A program made the translations under genes and the position numbers. DNA of 59,108 nt from Paraburkholderia lycopersici. GTDB lineage: Bacteria > Pseudomonadota > Gammaproteobacteria > Burkholderiales > Burkholderiaceae. The DNA lies in NCBI RefSeq assembly GCF_900096975.1, contig NZ_FMYQ01000038.1:1-59108 (forward strand). The letters are read 5' to 3'. Shown here in pieces: positions 1 to 8,017 of the stretch. A model generated the notes under the pieces. The model was not told the origin of the DNA. It made no database searches and saw only the letters and a program-made list of their open reading frames with translations. How positions within the stretch are numbered: the stretch's first letter is position 1; each line of letters starts with the position of its first letter.

Positions 1-125
1 ACGGCGTAGGCCGTGGTGATGTCGTCAGGGGCGATCTCGCCGCGCACTGGCGCAATCACCTCGCGCGACGCTTCCGCGTCGCGCAGGCGCGCGGCGAGTG
101 CCGCGACGAGTTTCGAATCGGACAT
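1..125 (-). CDS. mhpD: 2-oxopent-4-enoate hydratase, N-terminal part (window edge)
   Basis: Only the first 41 codons are in the window; the gene runs off the left edge. The translation begins MSDSKLVAALAARLRDA and continues with an IAPVRGEI segment and a TTAYAV segment. This matches the N-terminus of MhpD hydratases (compare IAPLRDLIG...AAYAIQ in the E. coli enzyme, from memory). MhpD adds water to 2-hydroxypenta-2,4-dienoate to give 4-hydroxy-2-oxovalerate in the meta-cleavage pathway of phenylpropionate. It starts 28 bases after the mhpB stop on the same strand, so it is probably the third gene of an mhpA-mhpB-mhpD operon. HpaH-type hydratases share this fold, but the mhp context favours MhpD. 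Confidence 0.75.
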   Translation of the reverse strand, partial: MSDSKLVAALAARLRDAEASREVIAPVRGEIAPDDITTAYA

Positions 126-153
126 GATGATTCTCCGTAGTGCGTACTATCTA

Positions 154-1104
154 TCAAGCCGCGTCGGGCGTGGCGTGCATGGTGGCGAAACCCGCGATCC
201 ACTCGGGAATCTCGCGGTAGTAGTCGAGCGAAGCGCGATACGGACCATAAGCGGCCAGTGCGCCGAAAGCCGCGACCCACGTGCGGATCTCGTGCGCTGA
301 CTTCCCGCCGTCGCGCGTGATGGCTGCGTTGGTCATGCCGTCCACGGCGCCCAGTTCGCCCGAAGCAAGGCACGCGAGAAATGCGCGGTCCCATTCAGGA
401 TTGAGCGGATGCAGCGGGCTGTCGCCCGCGGTGAACGACTTCGCGGCGGCCACGGTGCGCGCCTGGCGCGCGGCGCGCGAATCGGGCGTCGGGTTGCGGC
501 CCGCGATCAGGCGCTCGGCCACTTCAGCGGTCGCGCCGCGCAGTTCGGGCACCGGCGGTTCGTGCGAAATGCCGCCCGAACCCACCAGGAGCACGCGCTT
601 GCCGCTGCGCGAAAAGAAGCGGCCAATCGCATCGCCGAGCAGGCGCGCGCGGCGCAGCGTCGCCATCGGCGGCGCGACCGAATTGATGAACACCGGAATC
701 ACCGGATAGCGGTCGAGTCCGCCCGTGAGCACTTCCAGCGCCTGCGCGCAGCCATGATCGACCTGCATGCGGTACGAAAGCGCCACGTCGATGTCGGCGG
801 CGAGCACGTTTTCCGCCAGCGTGTGCGCAAGGGCTTCGGGTACCGGCAGCGTGCCGGCCATGCTCCTGAAGTCGCCGATCGCCTCCGCGCGCGCGCCGAT
901 GCAGAACGGCGGCATCAAGTCATAGAAGAACCCGTTGTAGTGATCGGGTGCGAACGCAACGATCACGTCGGGGTTGAACGCTTCCACGCGCTCGCGCGCG
1001 GCGCCGCACACACGCTCGACCTCGGCCACTACTTCGGGCGCGGGATCGAAATAGCCGTGCAACGGCGTATGCGACAGACATTCCAGGTGAATCGGCATAC
1101 TCAT
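154..1104 (-). CDS. mhpB: 2,3-dihydroxyphenylpropionate 1,2-dioxygenase
   Basis: A 316-residue class III (LigB-type) extradiol ring-cleavage dioxygenase. It opens 2,3-dihydroxyphenylpropionate or the cinnamate analogue, using Fe(II), to the yellow meta-cleavage product. The FAPDHYNGFFYD block (about 51-62), His117 in MQVDHG and His181 in GSGGISHEPP correspond to the known metal/catalytic histidine regions of MhpB, and length and colinearity with E. coli MhpB are good. The ATG at 1104 overlaps the mhpA TGA by four bases (ATGA), which fixes the start and implies translational coupling. It acts in the cytosol directly after MhpA in the pathway. Confidence 0.95.
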   Translation of the reverse strand: MSMPIHLECLSHTPLHGYFDPAPEVVAEVERVCGAARERVEAFNPDVIVAFAPDHYNGFFYDLMPPFCIGARAEAIGDFRSMAGTLPVPEALAHTLAENVLAADIDVALSYRMQVDHGCAQALEVLTGGLDRYPVIPVFINSVAPPMATLRRARLLGDAIGRFFSRSGKRVLLVGSGGISHEPPVPELRGATAEVAERLIAGRNPTPDSRAARQARTVAAAKSFTAGDSPLHPLNPEWDRAFLACLASGELGAVDGMTNAAITRDGGKSAHEIRTWVAAFGALAAYGPYRASLDYYREIPEWIAGFATMHATPDAA

Positions 1105-2951
1105 GCTCCTGCTGCATGCGCGACGGCCACGCCGCGCACGGGACGGATTTGCGGAGCCGCCGCGCTCGCTTCGCGCAGCGTGGCGTCGGTCATGCCGAGC
1201 TTGCCCGCGAGTTCAACGATCGCGTCGGAAACCTGCTGCGGCGTGCAAACGCCCGCGACGAAACGGTCCGGACGCAGCAGCACGACGGACTCGGGCAGGC
1301 GGCTGAACCACTCTTTCAGGCGGCCCTGCACGTCGCCGAGCGCAAGCACGCCCTCGGGCACGTCGTCGGCGTATTCGAGCTGCACGTCGGGCTTCACGAA
1401 CACGAAGCGTGCGCCAAGGCGCTCCCACAGCACGCGCGCCTGCGGCGTCAGGCCGAAGGTCGGGTCCGCGCCCCACGCGAGCACCGCGAAGCCGTTGCCG
1501 ATCGCATCGTCGAGGCGCACCACGCGGCCGTCGGCGAGACGCACGCGCGGCTGGATGAACATGCGGCCCACGGGCGAAGCGGCCAGCGGATCGCGGCCAT
1601 ACGCGAGACGGCCGATCAGCGAATCGCGCTTCTGGCTCATGAGGCCGAGCAGCCGCCCCGGCGCTGAGTTGCCCGAGCGCTCCAGCACGCGCGCGAACCA
1701 TCCGCCCGTCTTTTGCGGCGGCGGCAACAGCACGACGCCCGCTTCGTAGCGCGGCATCGGCTTGAAGCGCATTTCCACGAAATAGCGCTTCACCGAAGGA
1801 AACACGTTCAGCCAGCGCACGAACGTGTCGCGAAAGCGCGCGCCGAAACGCGTGGTCGGCGCGAAGATGTCGCCCGCCACTTCGGAGAGGTGAATCATCG
1901 AGCGCGCGTGAGCGCGGCGCTCCACGGTATAGGAGTCGAGCAGGCGGCCATCGGCCTCGCCCTTCGCGACCATCGCGAGCTTCCAGCCCAGGTTGTTCGC
2001 GTCGCGAATGCCGCTGTTGTAGCCCTGGCCCTGCCACACGGGCATGATGTGCGCGGCGTCTCCCGCGAGCAGAACGCGGTCCACGCGGAACGTTTCTGCA
2101 AGGCGCGCGTTGTGCGTGTACACGCGCTTGCGGATGTAGTCGACCTTGTCGGGGTCGGCCACCACCTTGCGGATCAACGCGGCCATGTTCCCGGGCTTCG
2201 AGAGTTCCTCCTCGGTCTCGCCCGGCATCACCATGAACTCGAAGCGGCGAATGCCGTGCGGGAGCGCCGCCGAAACGTACGGCCGCTGATGATCGCAATG
2301 CATGTAGATGTGCGGCGAGCCGATCGGGTCGTTGCGCACGTCCACCACGATCCATTGATTCGGCTTCGTGCGGCCTTCGAAGGGCACGTTGAGCGCGCGG
2401 CGCACCAAGCTGTTGCCGCCGTCCGCGCCCACCATGTACGCCGCGCGGATCGTGCGGCGCTCGCCATTCGCGTCGCTCACGTCGATGGTCACGCCCTGCG
2501 CATCCTGCTCGAACGCGTCGACGGCGTGGCCGAACAGCACCTCCACGTGCTCGAAGCGCGCAAGCCCGTCGTAGAGCACGCGGTCCGCGAGCGGCTGGAT
2601 GAACGCGTTGCGGCGCGGCCAGCCGAATTCGTCGGTGCGCGGCTCGATCGAGGCGAAACAGTGGCCGTCTTTCGTGACGAAGCGCATCCAGTGGTCGGGC
2701 GTGGTGTGCGGCAGCAGCGCTTCGGCAAGGCCGATCGACTGGAACACGCGCAATGCTTCGTCGTCCAGACCAATCGCGCGCGGGTAGTCGATGATCTGGT
2801 CGAGCTTCTCCACGAGCGTGACACGCACGCCCTGCAAACCGAGAATGTTGGCGATCATGAGGCCGACCGGACCCGCGCCGATGATGGCGACGTCGGTGGC
2901 GATCTGGCGGGGGCGGACGATATCCGTCTCCTGGGCGAGGGGGGTGTTCAT
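1101..2951 (-). CDS. mhpA: 3-(3-hydroxyphenyl)propionate hydroxylase
   Basis: A 616-residue class A FAD monooxygenase that uses NAD(P)H and O2 to ortho-hydroxylate 3-(3-hydroxyphenyl)propionate (or the cinnamate) to the 2,3-diol. The N-terminal Rossmann motif IIGAGPVGLMIAN (about 24-36) binds FAD. LLAGDAAHIMPVWQGQG (about 290-306) is the second FAD (GD) motif of this family. The C-terminal 200 residues form the thioredoxin-like domain typical of the longer members. An AAGGAGAC ribosome site precedes the ATG. It is the first gene of the leftward mhp operon and lies divergent from mhpR. Confidence 0.95.
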   Translation of the reverse strand: MNTPLAQETDIVRPRQIATDVAIIGAGPVGLMIANILGLQGVRVTLVEKLDQIIDYPRAIGLDDEALRVFQSIGLAEALLPHTTPDHWMRFVTKDGHCFASIEPRTDEFGWPRRNAFIQPLADRVLYDGLARFEHVEVLFGHAVDAFEQDAQGVTIDVSDANGERRTIRAAYMVGADGGNSLVRRALNVPFEGRTKPNQWIVVDVRNDPIGSPHIYMHCDHQRPYVSAALPHGIRRFEFMVMPGETEEELSKPGNMAALIRKVVADPDKVDYIRKRVYTHNARLAETFRVDRVLLAGDAAHIMPVWQGQGYNSGIRDANNLGWKLAMVAKGEADGRLLDSYTVERRAHARSMIHLSEVAGDIFAPTTRFGARFRDTFVRWLNVFPSVKRYFVEMRFKPMPRYEAGVVLLPPPQKTGGWFARVLERSGNSAPGRLLGLMSQKRDSLIGRLAYGRDPLAASPVGRMFIQPRVRLADGRVVRLDDAIGNGFAVLAWGADPTFGLTPQARVLWERLGARFVFVKPDVQLEYADDVPEGVLALGDVQGRLKEWFSRLPESVVLLRPDRFVAGVCTPQQVSDAIVELAGKLGMTDATLREASAAAPQIRPVRGVAVAHAAGA

Positions 2952-3101
2952 GTGTCTCCTTCTCGCGCGACTTATGCGGCCGCTGCGGATGCTGTCAGGT
3001 CTTGCCTGCGTCGGATCACCGCGTCGGGGCGTTTTGCCGCAGTCCGGTGAATGGAAGCGAGTCTAGGGTCCGCCCGATGCGCGCTCAACATTTTTAGAGA
3101 A

Positions 3102-3120
3102 ATGTGCATAGAATGCACAT
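3102..3120. promoter_or_regulatory. Perfect palindrome between mhpA and mhpR, likely MhpR operator
   Basis: ATGTGCAT-AGA-ATGCACAT is a perfect 8-base inverted repeat with a 3-base spacer. It lies 23 bases upstream of the mhpR ATG and about 150 bases upstream of mhpA, in an AT-rich stretch of otherwise GC-rich DNA. IclR-family activators such as MhpR bind short palindromes in the mhp divergent region. The assignment to MhpR is inference from position and symmetry. Confidence 0.65.
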
Positions 3121-3143
3121 AATTGATTTTTAATAAATTTTCG

Positions 3144-3947
3144 ATGACAAAGTATGCAAACGTGCGTGGCCTGGCGCGCGGCCTGCAGGTGCTCCAGGCG
3201 CTCAACGCCATGGAGAACGGGCGCGCGACGAGCCAGCAACTGAGCGAGGCGACAGGGCTGCACCGCACGACGGTGAGACGCCTGCTGGAAACCCTGGTCG
3301 AGGAAAAGTTCGTGCGCCGCAGCGCTTCGGACGACAGCTTTCGTCTGACGATGAACGTGCGCGGCCTGAGCGAAGGCTTCACCGACGACGAGCTGATCGC
3401 GACCATCGCACCGCCGATCATGGCGCAGATGCTCCAGCGCACGGTATGGCCGTCCGACCTCACGACGCCCGACGGCGACGCCATGGTGATACGCGAGACC
3501 ACGCACCGCTTCAGCCCGCTGTCGTTTCACCGCGCGATGGTGGGCCGCCGTCTGCCGATACTGCTCACGGCCGCGGGCCGCGTGTACTTCGCCATGTGCC
3601 CCGAGGCGGAGCGCGAGGACATTCTGGAACTATTGCGCGCGGGCGCGGGCGGCGAGCAGCAGCAAAAGCTCGCCGCCGACGAGGCCTTCATCCGCAATCT
3701 CGTGCGCCAGACACGAGCGGACGGTTTCGGCTCGAATCACGGCGACTGGGCGGACCAGCGCAAGATCGGCGCGCTCGCCACGGCAATCGAGGCCCACGGG
3801 CGCGTGCTCGCGAGCCTGAACGTGATCTATCTGGAACAGGCCATCAACCCGGCCGAGGCGGTAAGGCGCTTCGTGCCCGAGCTGCAGCGGGCCGCGCAGG
3901 AAATGGTGAAAGCGCTCGAAGCGCAGGAGGAAACCACGAAGCGTTAA
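3144..3947 (+). CDS. mhpR: IclR-family activator of the mhp genes
   Basis: An IclR-type regulator of 267 residues counted from the ATG at 3144. A TTG at 3123 in the same frame would start inside the AT-rich regulatory stretch and is less likely. The N-terminal winged helix reads ATGLHRTTVRRLLETLVEEKFVRRS, with a large effector-binding domain after it. The blocks DDSFRL, VRETTHRFS and LSFHRAMVGRRLP closely match those remembered from E. coli MhpR. MhpR-type proteins activate the catabolic genes in response to (hydroxy)phenylpropionates. It is divergent from mhpA and convergent with hcaR, with which it overlaps by four bases at the 3' ends. Confidence 0.9.
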   Translation: MTKYANVRGLARGLQVLQALNAMENGRATSQQLSEATGLHRTTVRRLLETLVEEKFVRRSASDDSFRLTMNVRGLSEGFTDDELIATIAPPIMAQMLQRTVWPSDLTTPDGDAMVIRETTHRFSPLSFHRAMVGRRLPILLTAAGRVYFAMCPEAEREDILELLRAGAGGEQQQKLAADEAFIRNLVRQTRADGFGSNHGDWADQRKIGALATAIEAHGRVLASLNVIYLEQAINPAEAVRRFVPELQRAAQEMVKALEAQEETTKR

Positions 3948-4822
3948 GCCTCGTTCTCGCGCACGAGTTCGAACAACGCTTCGAGTTCCGCCGAATGCGG
4001 CTCCTTGCGCGAGACCATCAGCAGGTCGATGGTGGGCGGCTCGCCTTCCAGCGGCCGCGTGCAGATCGCGCTGCTCGTGAGCGACGAAACGTACGCCGGT
4101 AGCAGCGCATATCCGAGCCCCATCCCCACCAGATTCAGGTTCAGCAGAATATTCGTCGCGACCTGCGCGACCTTGCGCTCGATGCCATGCGCCTCGCAAT
4201 ACGCCTCCACCACGCTATGCACCTGCCCCGAAAACTGCGGATGCGTGCTGATGAACGGCTCGCCGCTCAACTGCGCCGGCGCGATGCGCGGTAGCTTCGC
4301 GAGCGGATGGCCGCCTGGCAGCACGACGACAAGCGGCTCGGTCAACACGACTTCGCTGCGCAGCTCAGGCGAGAGAACCGGCCGCCGCATGAACGCCACG
4401 TCGATGTCGCCGCGCAGCAGCGCTTCTTCCTGCTCGGCCGTCGGCAGGCTGCGCAATTCCACGTTCACGTCGGGATAGCGCAACCGCAAGCGCGGCAGAA
4501 TCACCGGGAAAACCCGGATTTCCGCGGCGGGCACGAAGCCGATCGTGACCGTCGCCCGGCCCTGCCCCACCTGGCGCGCACGTGCTACCGCACGGTCGGC
4601 CTGCGCCACCACGAGGCGCGCTTCGGCGAGAAATACCTTGCCCGCTTCGGTGAGTTCCACCTTGCGGCGCGTGCGCTCGAAGAGCGGCGTGCCCACTTCG
4701 TCTTCGAGATTGCGGATCTGCTGGCTGAGCGAGGGCTGCGCCGTGTGCAGCCGCTGCGCCGCGCGCGTGAAGCTCAGTTCGTCGGCGACGGCGATGAAGT
4801 AGCGCAGGTGTCTCAGTTCCAT
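3944..4822 (-). CDS. hcaR: LysR-family activator of the hca genes
   Basis: A LysR regulator of 292 residues with an N-terminal winged helix (MELRHLRYFIAVADELSFTR..., recognition part AAQRLHTAQPSLSQQIR). A periplasmic-binding-protein-like effector domain from about residue 90 contains TIGFVPAAE and VATNILLNLNLVGMGLGYAL, both shared with HcaR as remembered from E. coli. HcaR responds to phenylpropionate or cinnamate and activates hcaEFCBD. The gene is divergent from hcaE across 125 bases, the usual arrangement for an LTTR and its target. A catechol-pathway LysR (BenM/CatR type) is the alternative, but context supports HcaR. Confidence 0.88.
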   Translation of the reverse strand: MELRHLRYFIAVADELSFTRAAQRLHTAQPSLSQQIRNLEDEVGTPLFERTRRKVELTEAGKVFLAEARLVVAQADRAVARARQVGQGRATVTIGFVPAAEIRVFPVILPRLRLRYPDVNVELRSLPTAEQEEALLRGDIDVAFMRRPVLSPELRSEVVLTEPLVVVLPGGHPLAKLPRIAPAQLSGEPFISTHPQFSGQVHSVVEAYCEAHGIERKVAQVATNILLNLNLVGMGLGYALLPAYVSSLTSSAICTRPLEGEPPTIDLLMVSRKEPHSAELEALFELVRENEA

Positions 4823-4947
4823 GCTCGGAGTTATCGTTCGAAAGTCTTAGTGCCAACAAACAAAATATTTCACAACGGGAAAGCCAGCAACGATCATCCG
4901 TCTGCGTTCTCCACCATAAGGAGAATGCTGCCACGGAGGAGACACGG

Positions 4948-6303
4948 ATGTCCGCAATCATCGACATCGATGCACTCGTCGACGCGCAAAATGGCCGCGT
5001 CACGTCGTCGATCTATACCGACCCCGACATTTATGCGCTCGAGCTCGAGCGTATTTTCGGGCGCTGCTGGCTGTTTCTCGCCCACGTCAGTCAAATACCG
5101 AAAGCCGGCGACTTTTTCAATACCTACATGGGCGAAGACCCCATCGTCGTGGTGCGCCAGAAGGACGGCTCGATCAAGGCCTTCCTGAACCAGTGCCGTC
5201 ACCGGTCGATGCGCGTGAGCCACGCCGATTGCGGCAACACGCGTGCATTCACGTGCCCGTATCACGGCTGGTCGTATGGCGTGGACGGCGCGCTCATCGA
5301 CGTGCCGCTGGAGCCGCGCGCCTATCCGCAGGGCCTGTGCAAAGAAAAGTGGGGCTTGCAGGAAGTCACGCGCGTGGCCGTGTACAAGGGCCTCGTGTTC
5401 GGCAACTGGGACGCCGACGCGCCCGACCTCGAAACCTACATGGGCGACATCGCCTGGTATCTGGACGGCGTGCTCGACCGCCGCGAAGGCGGCACCGAGA
5501 TCGTGGGCGGCGTGCACAAGTGGGTGATCGACTGCAACTGGAAATTCCCGGCCGAGCAGTTCGCAAGCGACCAGTATCACGCACTCTTCACGCACGCGTC
5601 CGCCATCGAAGTGCTCGGCGCGAAAGAAGGCGTGGCCGACAAGGCGCTCGGCGCGGGCCAAACGGCGCGCCCCGTGTGGGAGACCGCAAAAGACGCGCTG
5701 CAATATGGCCAGGGCGGCCACGGCAGCGGCTTCTTCTTCACCGAGAAGCCCGACGCCAACGTGTGGGTGGACGGCGAAGTTTCGCAGTACTTCCGCGACA
5801 CCTATGCCGAAGCCGAAGCACGCCTCGGCAAGGTGCGCGCGATGCGCCTCGCTGGACACAACAACATGTTCCCCACGCTTTCCTGGCTCAACGGCACGGC
5901 CACGCTGCGCGTGTGGCATCCGCGCGGCCCGAACCAGGTGGAAGTGTGGGCGTTCTGCATTGCCGACAAGGCCGCTTCCGACGAAGTGAAAGCCGCTTTC
6001 GAGCGCAGCGCGACGCGCGCGTTCGGCCCCGCGGGTTTTCTCGAACAGGACGACTCGGAAAACTGGGCCGAAGTGCAAAAGGTGCTGCGCGGCAGCCGCG
6101 CGCGCAAGACGAAGCTTTGCCTCGAAATGGGGCTGGGCGGCGAGCGCTTGCGCGATGACGGCATACCTGGCATGACGAACTATATTTTCTCGGAAACGGC
6201 CGCTCGCGGCATGTACCGGCGCTGGGCCGACCTGTTGATTTCGGACACGTGGGAAGAAGTGAACGAGCGGACCGCACGCTACGAAGCGGAGGTGCTCAAA
6301 TGA
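4948..6303 (+). CDS. hcaE: 3-phenylpropionate/cinnamate dioxygenase, alpha subunit
   Basis: The large catalytic subunit (451 residues) of a Rieske ring-hydroxylating dioxygenase that converts 3-phenylpropionate or cinnamate to the cis-dihydrodiol. The Rieske [2Fe-2S] ligands are visible: Cys83, His85, Cys103, His106 (CRH...CPYH). The mononuclear iron motif D208-x2-H211-x4-H216 sits in ASDQYHALFTH, with Asp208 as the bridging residue. A GGAGGAG ribosome site precedes the ATG. It is the first gene of the tightly packed hcaEFCBD operon, and its stop overlaps the hcaF start (ATGA). Confidence 0.94.
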   Translation: MSAIIDIDALVDAQNGRVTSSIYTDPDIYALELERIFGRCWLFLAHVSQIPKAGDFFNTYMGEDPIVVVRQKDGSIKAFLNQCRHRSMRVSHADCGNTRAFTCPYHGWSYGVDGALIDVPLEPRAYPQGLCKEKWGLQEVTRVAVYKGLVFGNWDADAPDLETYMGDIAWYLDGVLDRREGGTEIVGGVHKWVIDCNWKFPAEQFASDQYHALFTHASAIEVLGAKEGVADKALGAGQTARPVWETAKDALQYGQGGHGSGFFFTEKPDANVWVDGEVSQYFRDTYAEAEARLGKVRAMRLAGHNNMFPTLSWLNGTATLRVWHPRGPNQVEVWAFCIADKAASDEVKAAFERSATRAFGPAGFLEQDDSENWAEVQKVLRGSRARKTKLCLEMGLGGERLRDDGIPGMTNYIFSETAARGMYRRWADLLISDTWEEVNERTARYEAEVLK

Positions 6304-6854
6304 GTGACGTCCAGGAACTCGCTCCGGTTTTCACGCCTGCGCGCGTCGGCCTCGAACTGCATCACGAAATCGGGCAGTTTCTCTTTGAGGAAGCCGCGTT
6401 GCTTGACGAATGGCGCTTTCGCGCGTGGCTCGATCTGATGTCGAAGGACATCCGCTACACGATGCGCACCACGGTCAACGCGCAAACGCGCGACCGCCGG
6501 CGCGGCGTACAGCCGCCCACGACGTGGATCTTCAACGACACGCATTTTCAGCTCGAGCGCCGCGTGGCTCGACTCGAGACCGGCATGGCGTGGGCGGAAG
6601 AGCCGCCCTCGCGCACGCGCCATCTCGTGACGAACCTGCGCGTGCTCACCACCGAAACACCCGGCGAATACGAAGCTCGCCTGAACTACCTGCTCTACCG
6701 CTCGCAGAAGGAGCGCGACGAGACGTTCTACGCGGGCCGCCGCATCGACCGCGTGCGCCGCGTGGAGAGCGAGCAAGGCTGGCAGGTGTGCCGCCGCGAG
6801 ATCACGCTCGACCAGGTGGTGCTCACTTCCCATAACCTGAGTGTGCTTTTCTGA
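6300..6854 (+). CDS. hcaF: 3-phenylpropionate/cinnamate dioxygenase, beta subunit
   Basis: A small non-catalytic subunit of 184 residues of the Rieske dioxygenase (SnoaL/NTF2-like fold), which builds the alpha3beta3 hexamer with HcaE. Recognisable features are FLFEEAALLDEWRFRAWLDLM near the N-terminus, RLETGMAWAEEPPSRTRHL in the middle and YAGRRIDRVRR near the C-terminus. The frame is open further upstream, but the ATG at 6300 (MSDVQELAP) overlaps the hcaE stop as ATGA and gives the normal family length. Confidence 0.93.
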   Translation: MSDVQELAPVFTPARVGLELHHEIGQFLFEEAALLDEWRFRAWLDLMSKDIRYTMRTTVNAQTRDRRRGVQPPTTWIFNDTHFQLERRVARLETGMAWAEEPPSRTRHLVTNLRVLTTETPGEYEARLNYLLYRSQKERDETFYAGRRIDRVRRVESEQGWQVCRREITLDQVVLTSHNLSVLF

Positions 6855-6856
6855 TC

Positions 6857-7177
6857 ATGGCCCGTATTTTTGTCTGCCAGGACGACGCGTTGTCCGACGG
6901 CGAAGCGATCAAGGTGGACGGCCCGTCCGCCGCGATCGCCGTATTCAAGGTGAACGGCGAGCTTTTCGCGCTGAACGACCGCTGCTCGCACGGCAATGCT
7001 TCGATGTCCGAAGGGTATATCGAGGACGACGGCACCGTCGAATGCCCGCTGCATGCCGCGCGATTCTGTCTCAAGACGGGCGCGGCGCTGTGCCAGCCCG
7101 CAACGGAGGCGCTCAAGACGTTCCCCATTACGCTCGTCGACGGCGCGGTGTACGTCGACGTGCCGGAGGCGGCGTGA
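6857..7177 (+). CDS. hcaC: Rieske ferredoxin of phenylpropionate dioxygenase
   Basis: A 106-residue Rieske-type [2Fe-2S] ferredoxin carrying electrons from the reductase HcaD to the HcaE oxygenase. Ligands are Cys43-x-His45 (CSHG) and Cys63-x2-His66 (CPLH), at the standard spacing for biphenyl-type ferredoxins. It begins just after the hcaF stop and its TGA overlaps the hcaB ATG by one base, so it is co-transcribed. Confidence 0.94.
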   Translation: MARIFVCQDDALSDGEAIKVDGPSAAIAVFKVNGELFALNDRCSHGNASMSEGYIEDDGTVECPLHAARFCLKTGAALCQPATEALKTFPITLVDGAVYVDVPEAA

Positions 7178-8004
7178 TGAACGGCGCCAAAGGCTGGCTC
7201 GACAACGAAGTCGCGTTGATCACGGGCGGCGGCTCGGGTCTGGGCCTCGCGCTCGTCGAACGCTTTCTCGAAGAAGGCGCGCGCGTGGCCGTGCTCGAAC
7301 GCTCGGCGGACAAGGTCGCGGCGCTGCAGGCGCGCTTTGGTGCGCAAGAGGTCGTCGCGGTGCAGGGCGACGTCACCTCGTACGCCGACAACGAGCGCGC
7401 CGTGCGCGCAGCCGTCGATGCGTTCGGCAAGCTCGATACTTTCGTCGGCAACGCTGCGATCTGGGATCACGCTTCGAGCCTCGTCGATCTCTCGCCCGAG
7501 CAACTCGACACCGGTTTTGGCGAGCTTTTCTCGATCAACGTGAAGGGCTATCTGCTTGGCGCAAAAGCGGCCGCGCGCGCGCTCATCGCGAGCGAGGGCA
7601 GCATGATCTTCACCCTCTCGAACTCGTCGTTCTATCCGGGCGGCGGCGGTCCGTTGTACACGGCGAGCAAGCACGCGGCCGTGGGCATCATCCGCCAGCT
7701 CGCCTATGAGCTCGCGCCCAGGGTGCGCGTGAACGGCGTCGGCCCATGCGGCATGGCGAGCGATTTGCGCGGCCCCGTTTCGCTCGGCCAGCAGGATCTG
7801 CGTATCATGGATTCGCGCTCGCCCGAGGCGATCGCAAGCATTCTGCCGCTGCAATTTTTCCCTCAACCTGCCGATTTCGCCGGCCCTTTTGTGATGCTCG
7901 CCTCGCGTGCGAACAATCGCGTGCTGAGCGGCGTGATGATCAACGCGGACGCCGGCCTCGGCATTCGCGGCATCCGTCACGCGGCGGGCGGACTGCACCT
8001 GTAA
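7177..8004 (+). CDS. hcaB: cis-dihydrodiol dehydrogenase (3-phenylpropionate)
   Basis: A short-chain dehydrogenase/reductase of 275 residues that oxidises the cis-dihydrodiol made by HcaEFCD to 2,3-dihydroxyphenylpropionate (or cinnamate) with NAD+. It has the glycine-rich GGGSGLGLAL motif near residue 15, the NAAIWD motif (NAG equivalent), and the catalytic SNSSF...YTASKHAA (Tyr-x3-Lys). The frame is open upstream, but the ATG at 7177 within TGATG gives the family length and coupling to hcaC. Its product is the MhpB substrate, so it joins the hca and mhp halves of the island. Confidence 0.93.
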   Translation: MNGAKGWLDNEVALITGGGSGLGLALVERFLEEGARVAVLERSADKVAALQARFGAQEVVAVQGDVTSYADNERAVRAAVDAFGKLDTFVGNAAIWDHASSLVDLSPEQLDTGFGELFSINVKGYLLGAKAAARALIASEGSMIFTLSNSSFYPGGGGPLYTASKHAAVGIIRQLAYELAPRVRVNGVGPCGMASDLRGPVSLGQQDLRIMDSRSPEAIASILPLQFFPQPADFAGPFVMLASRANNRVLSGVMINADAGLGIRGIRHAAGGLHL

Positions 8005-8017
8005 CGGGAAACGCATC

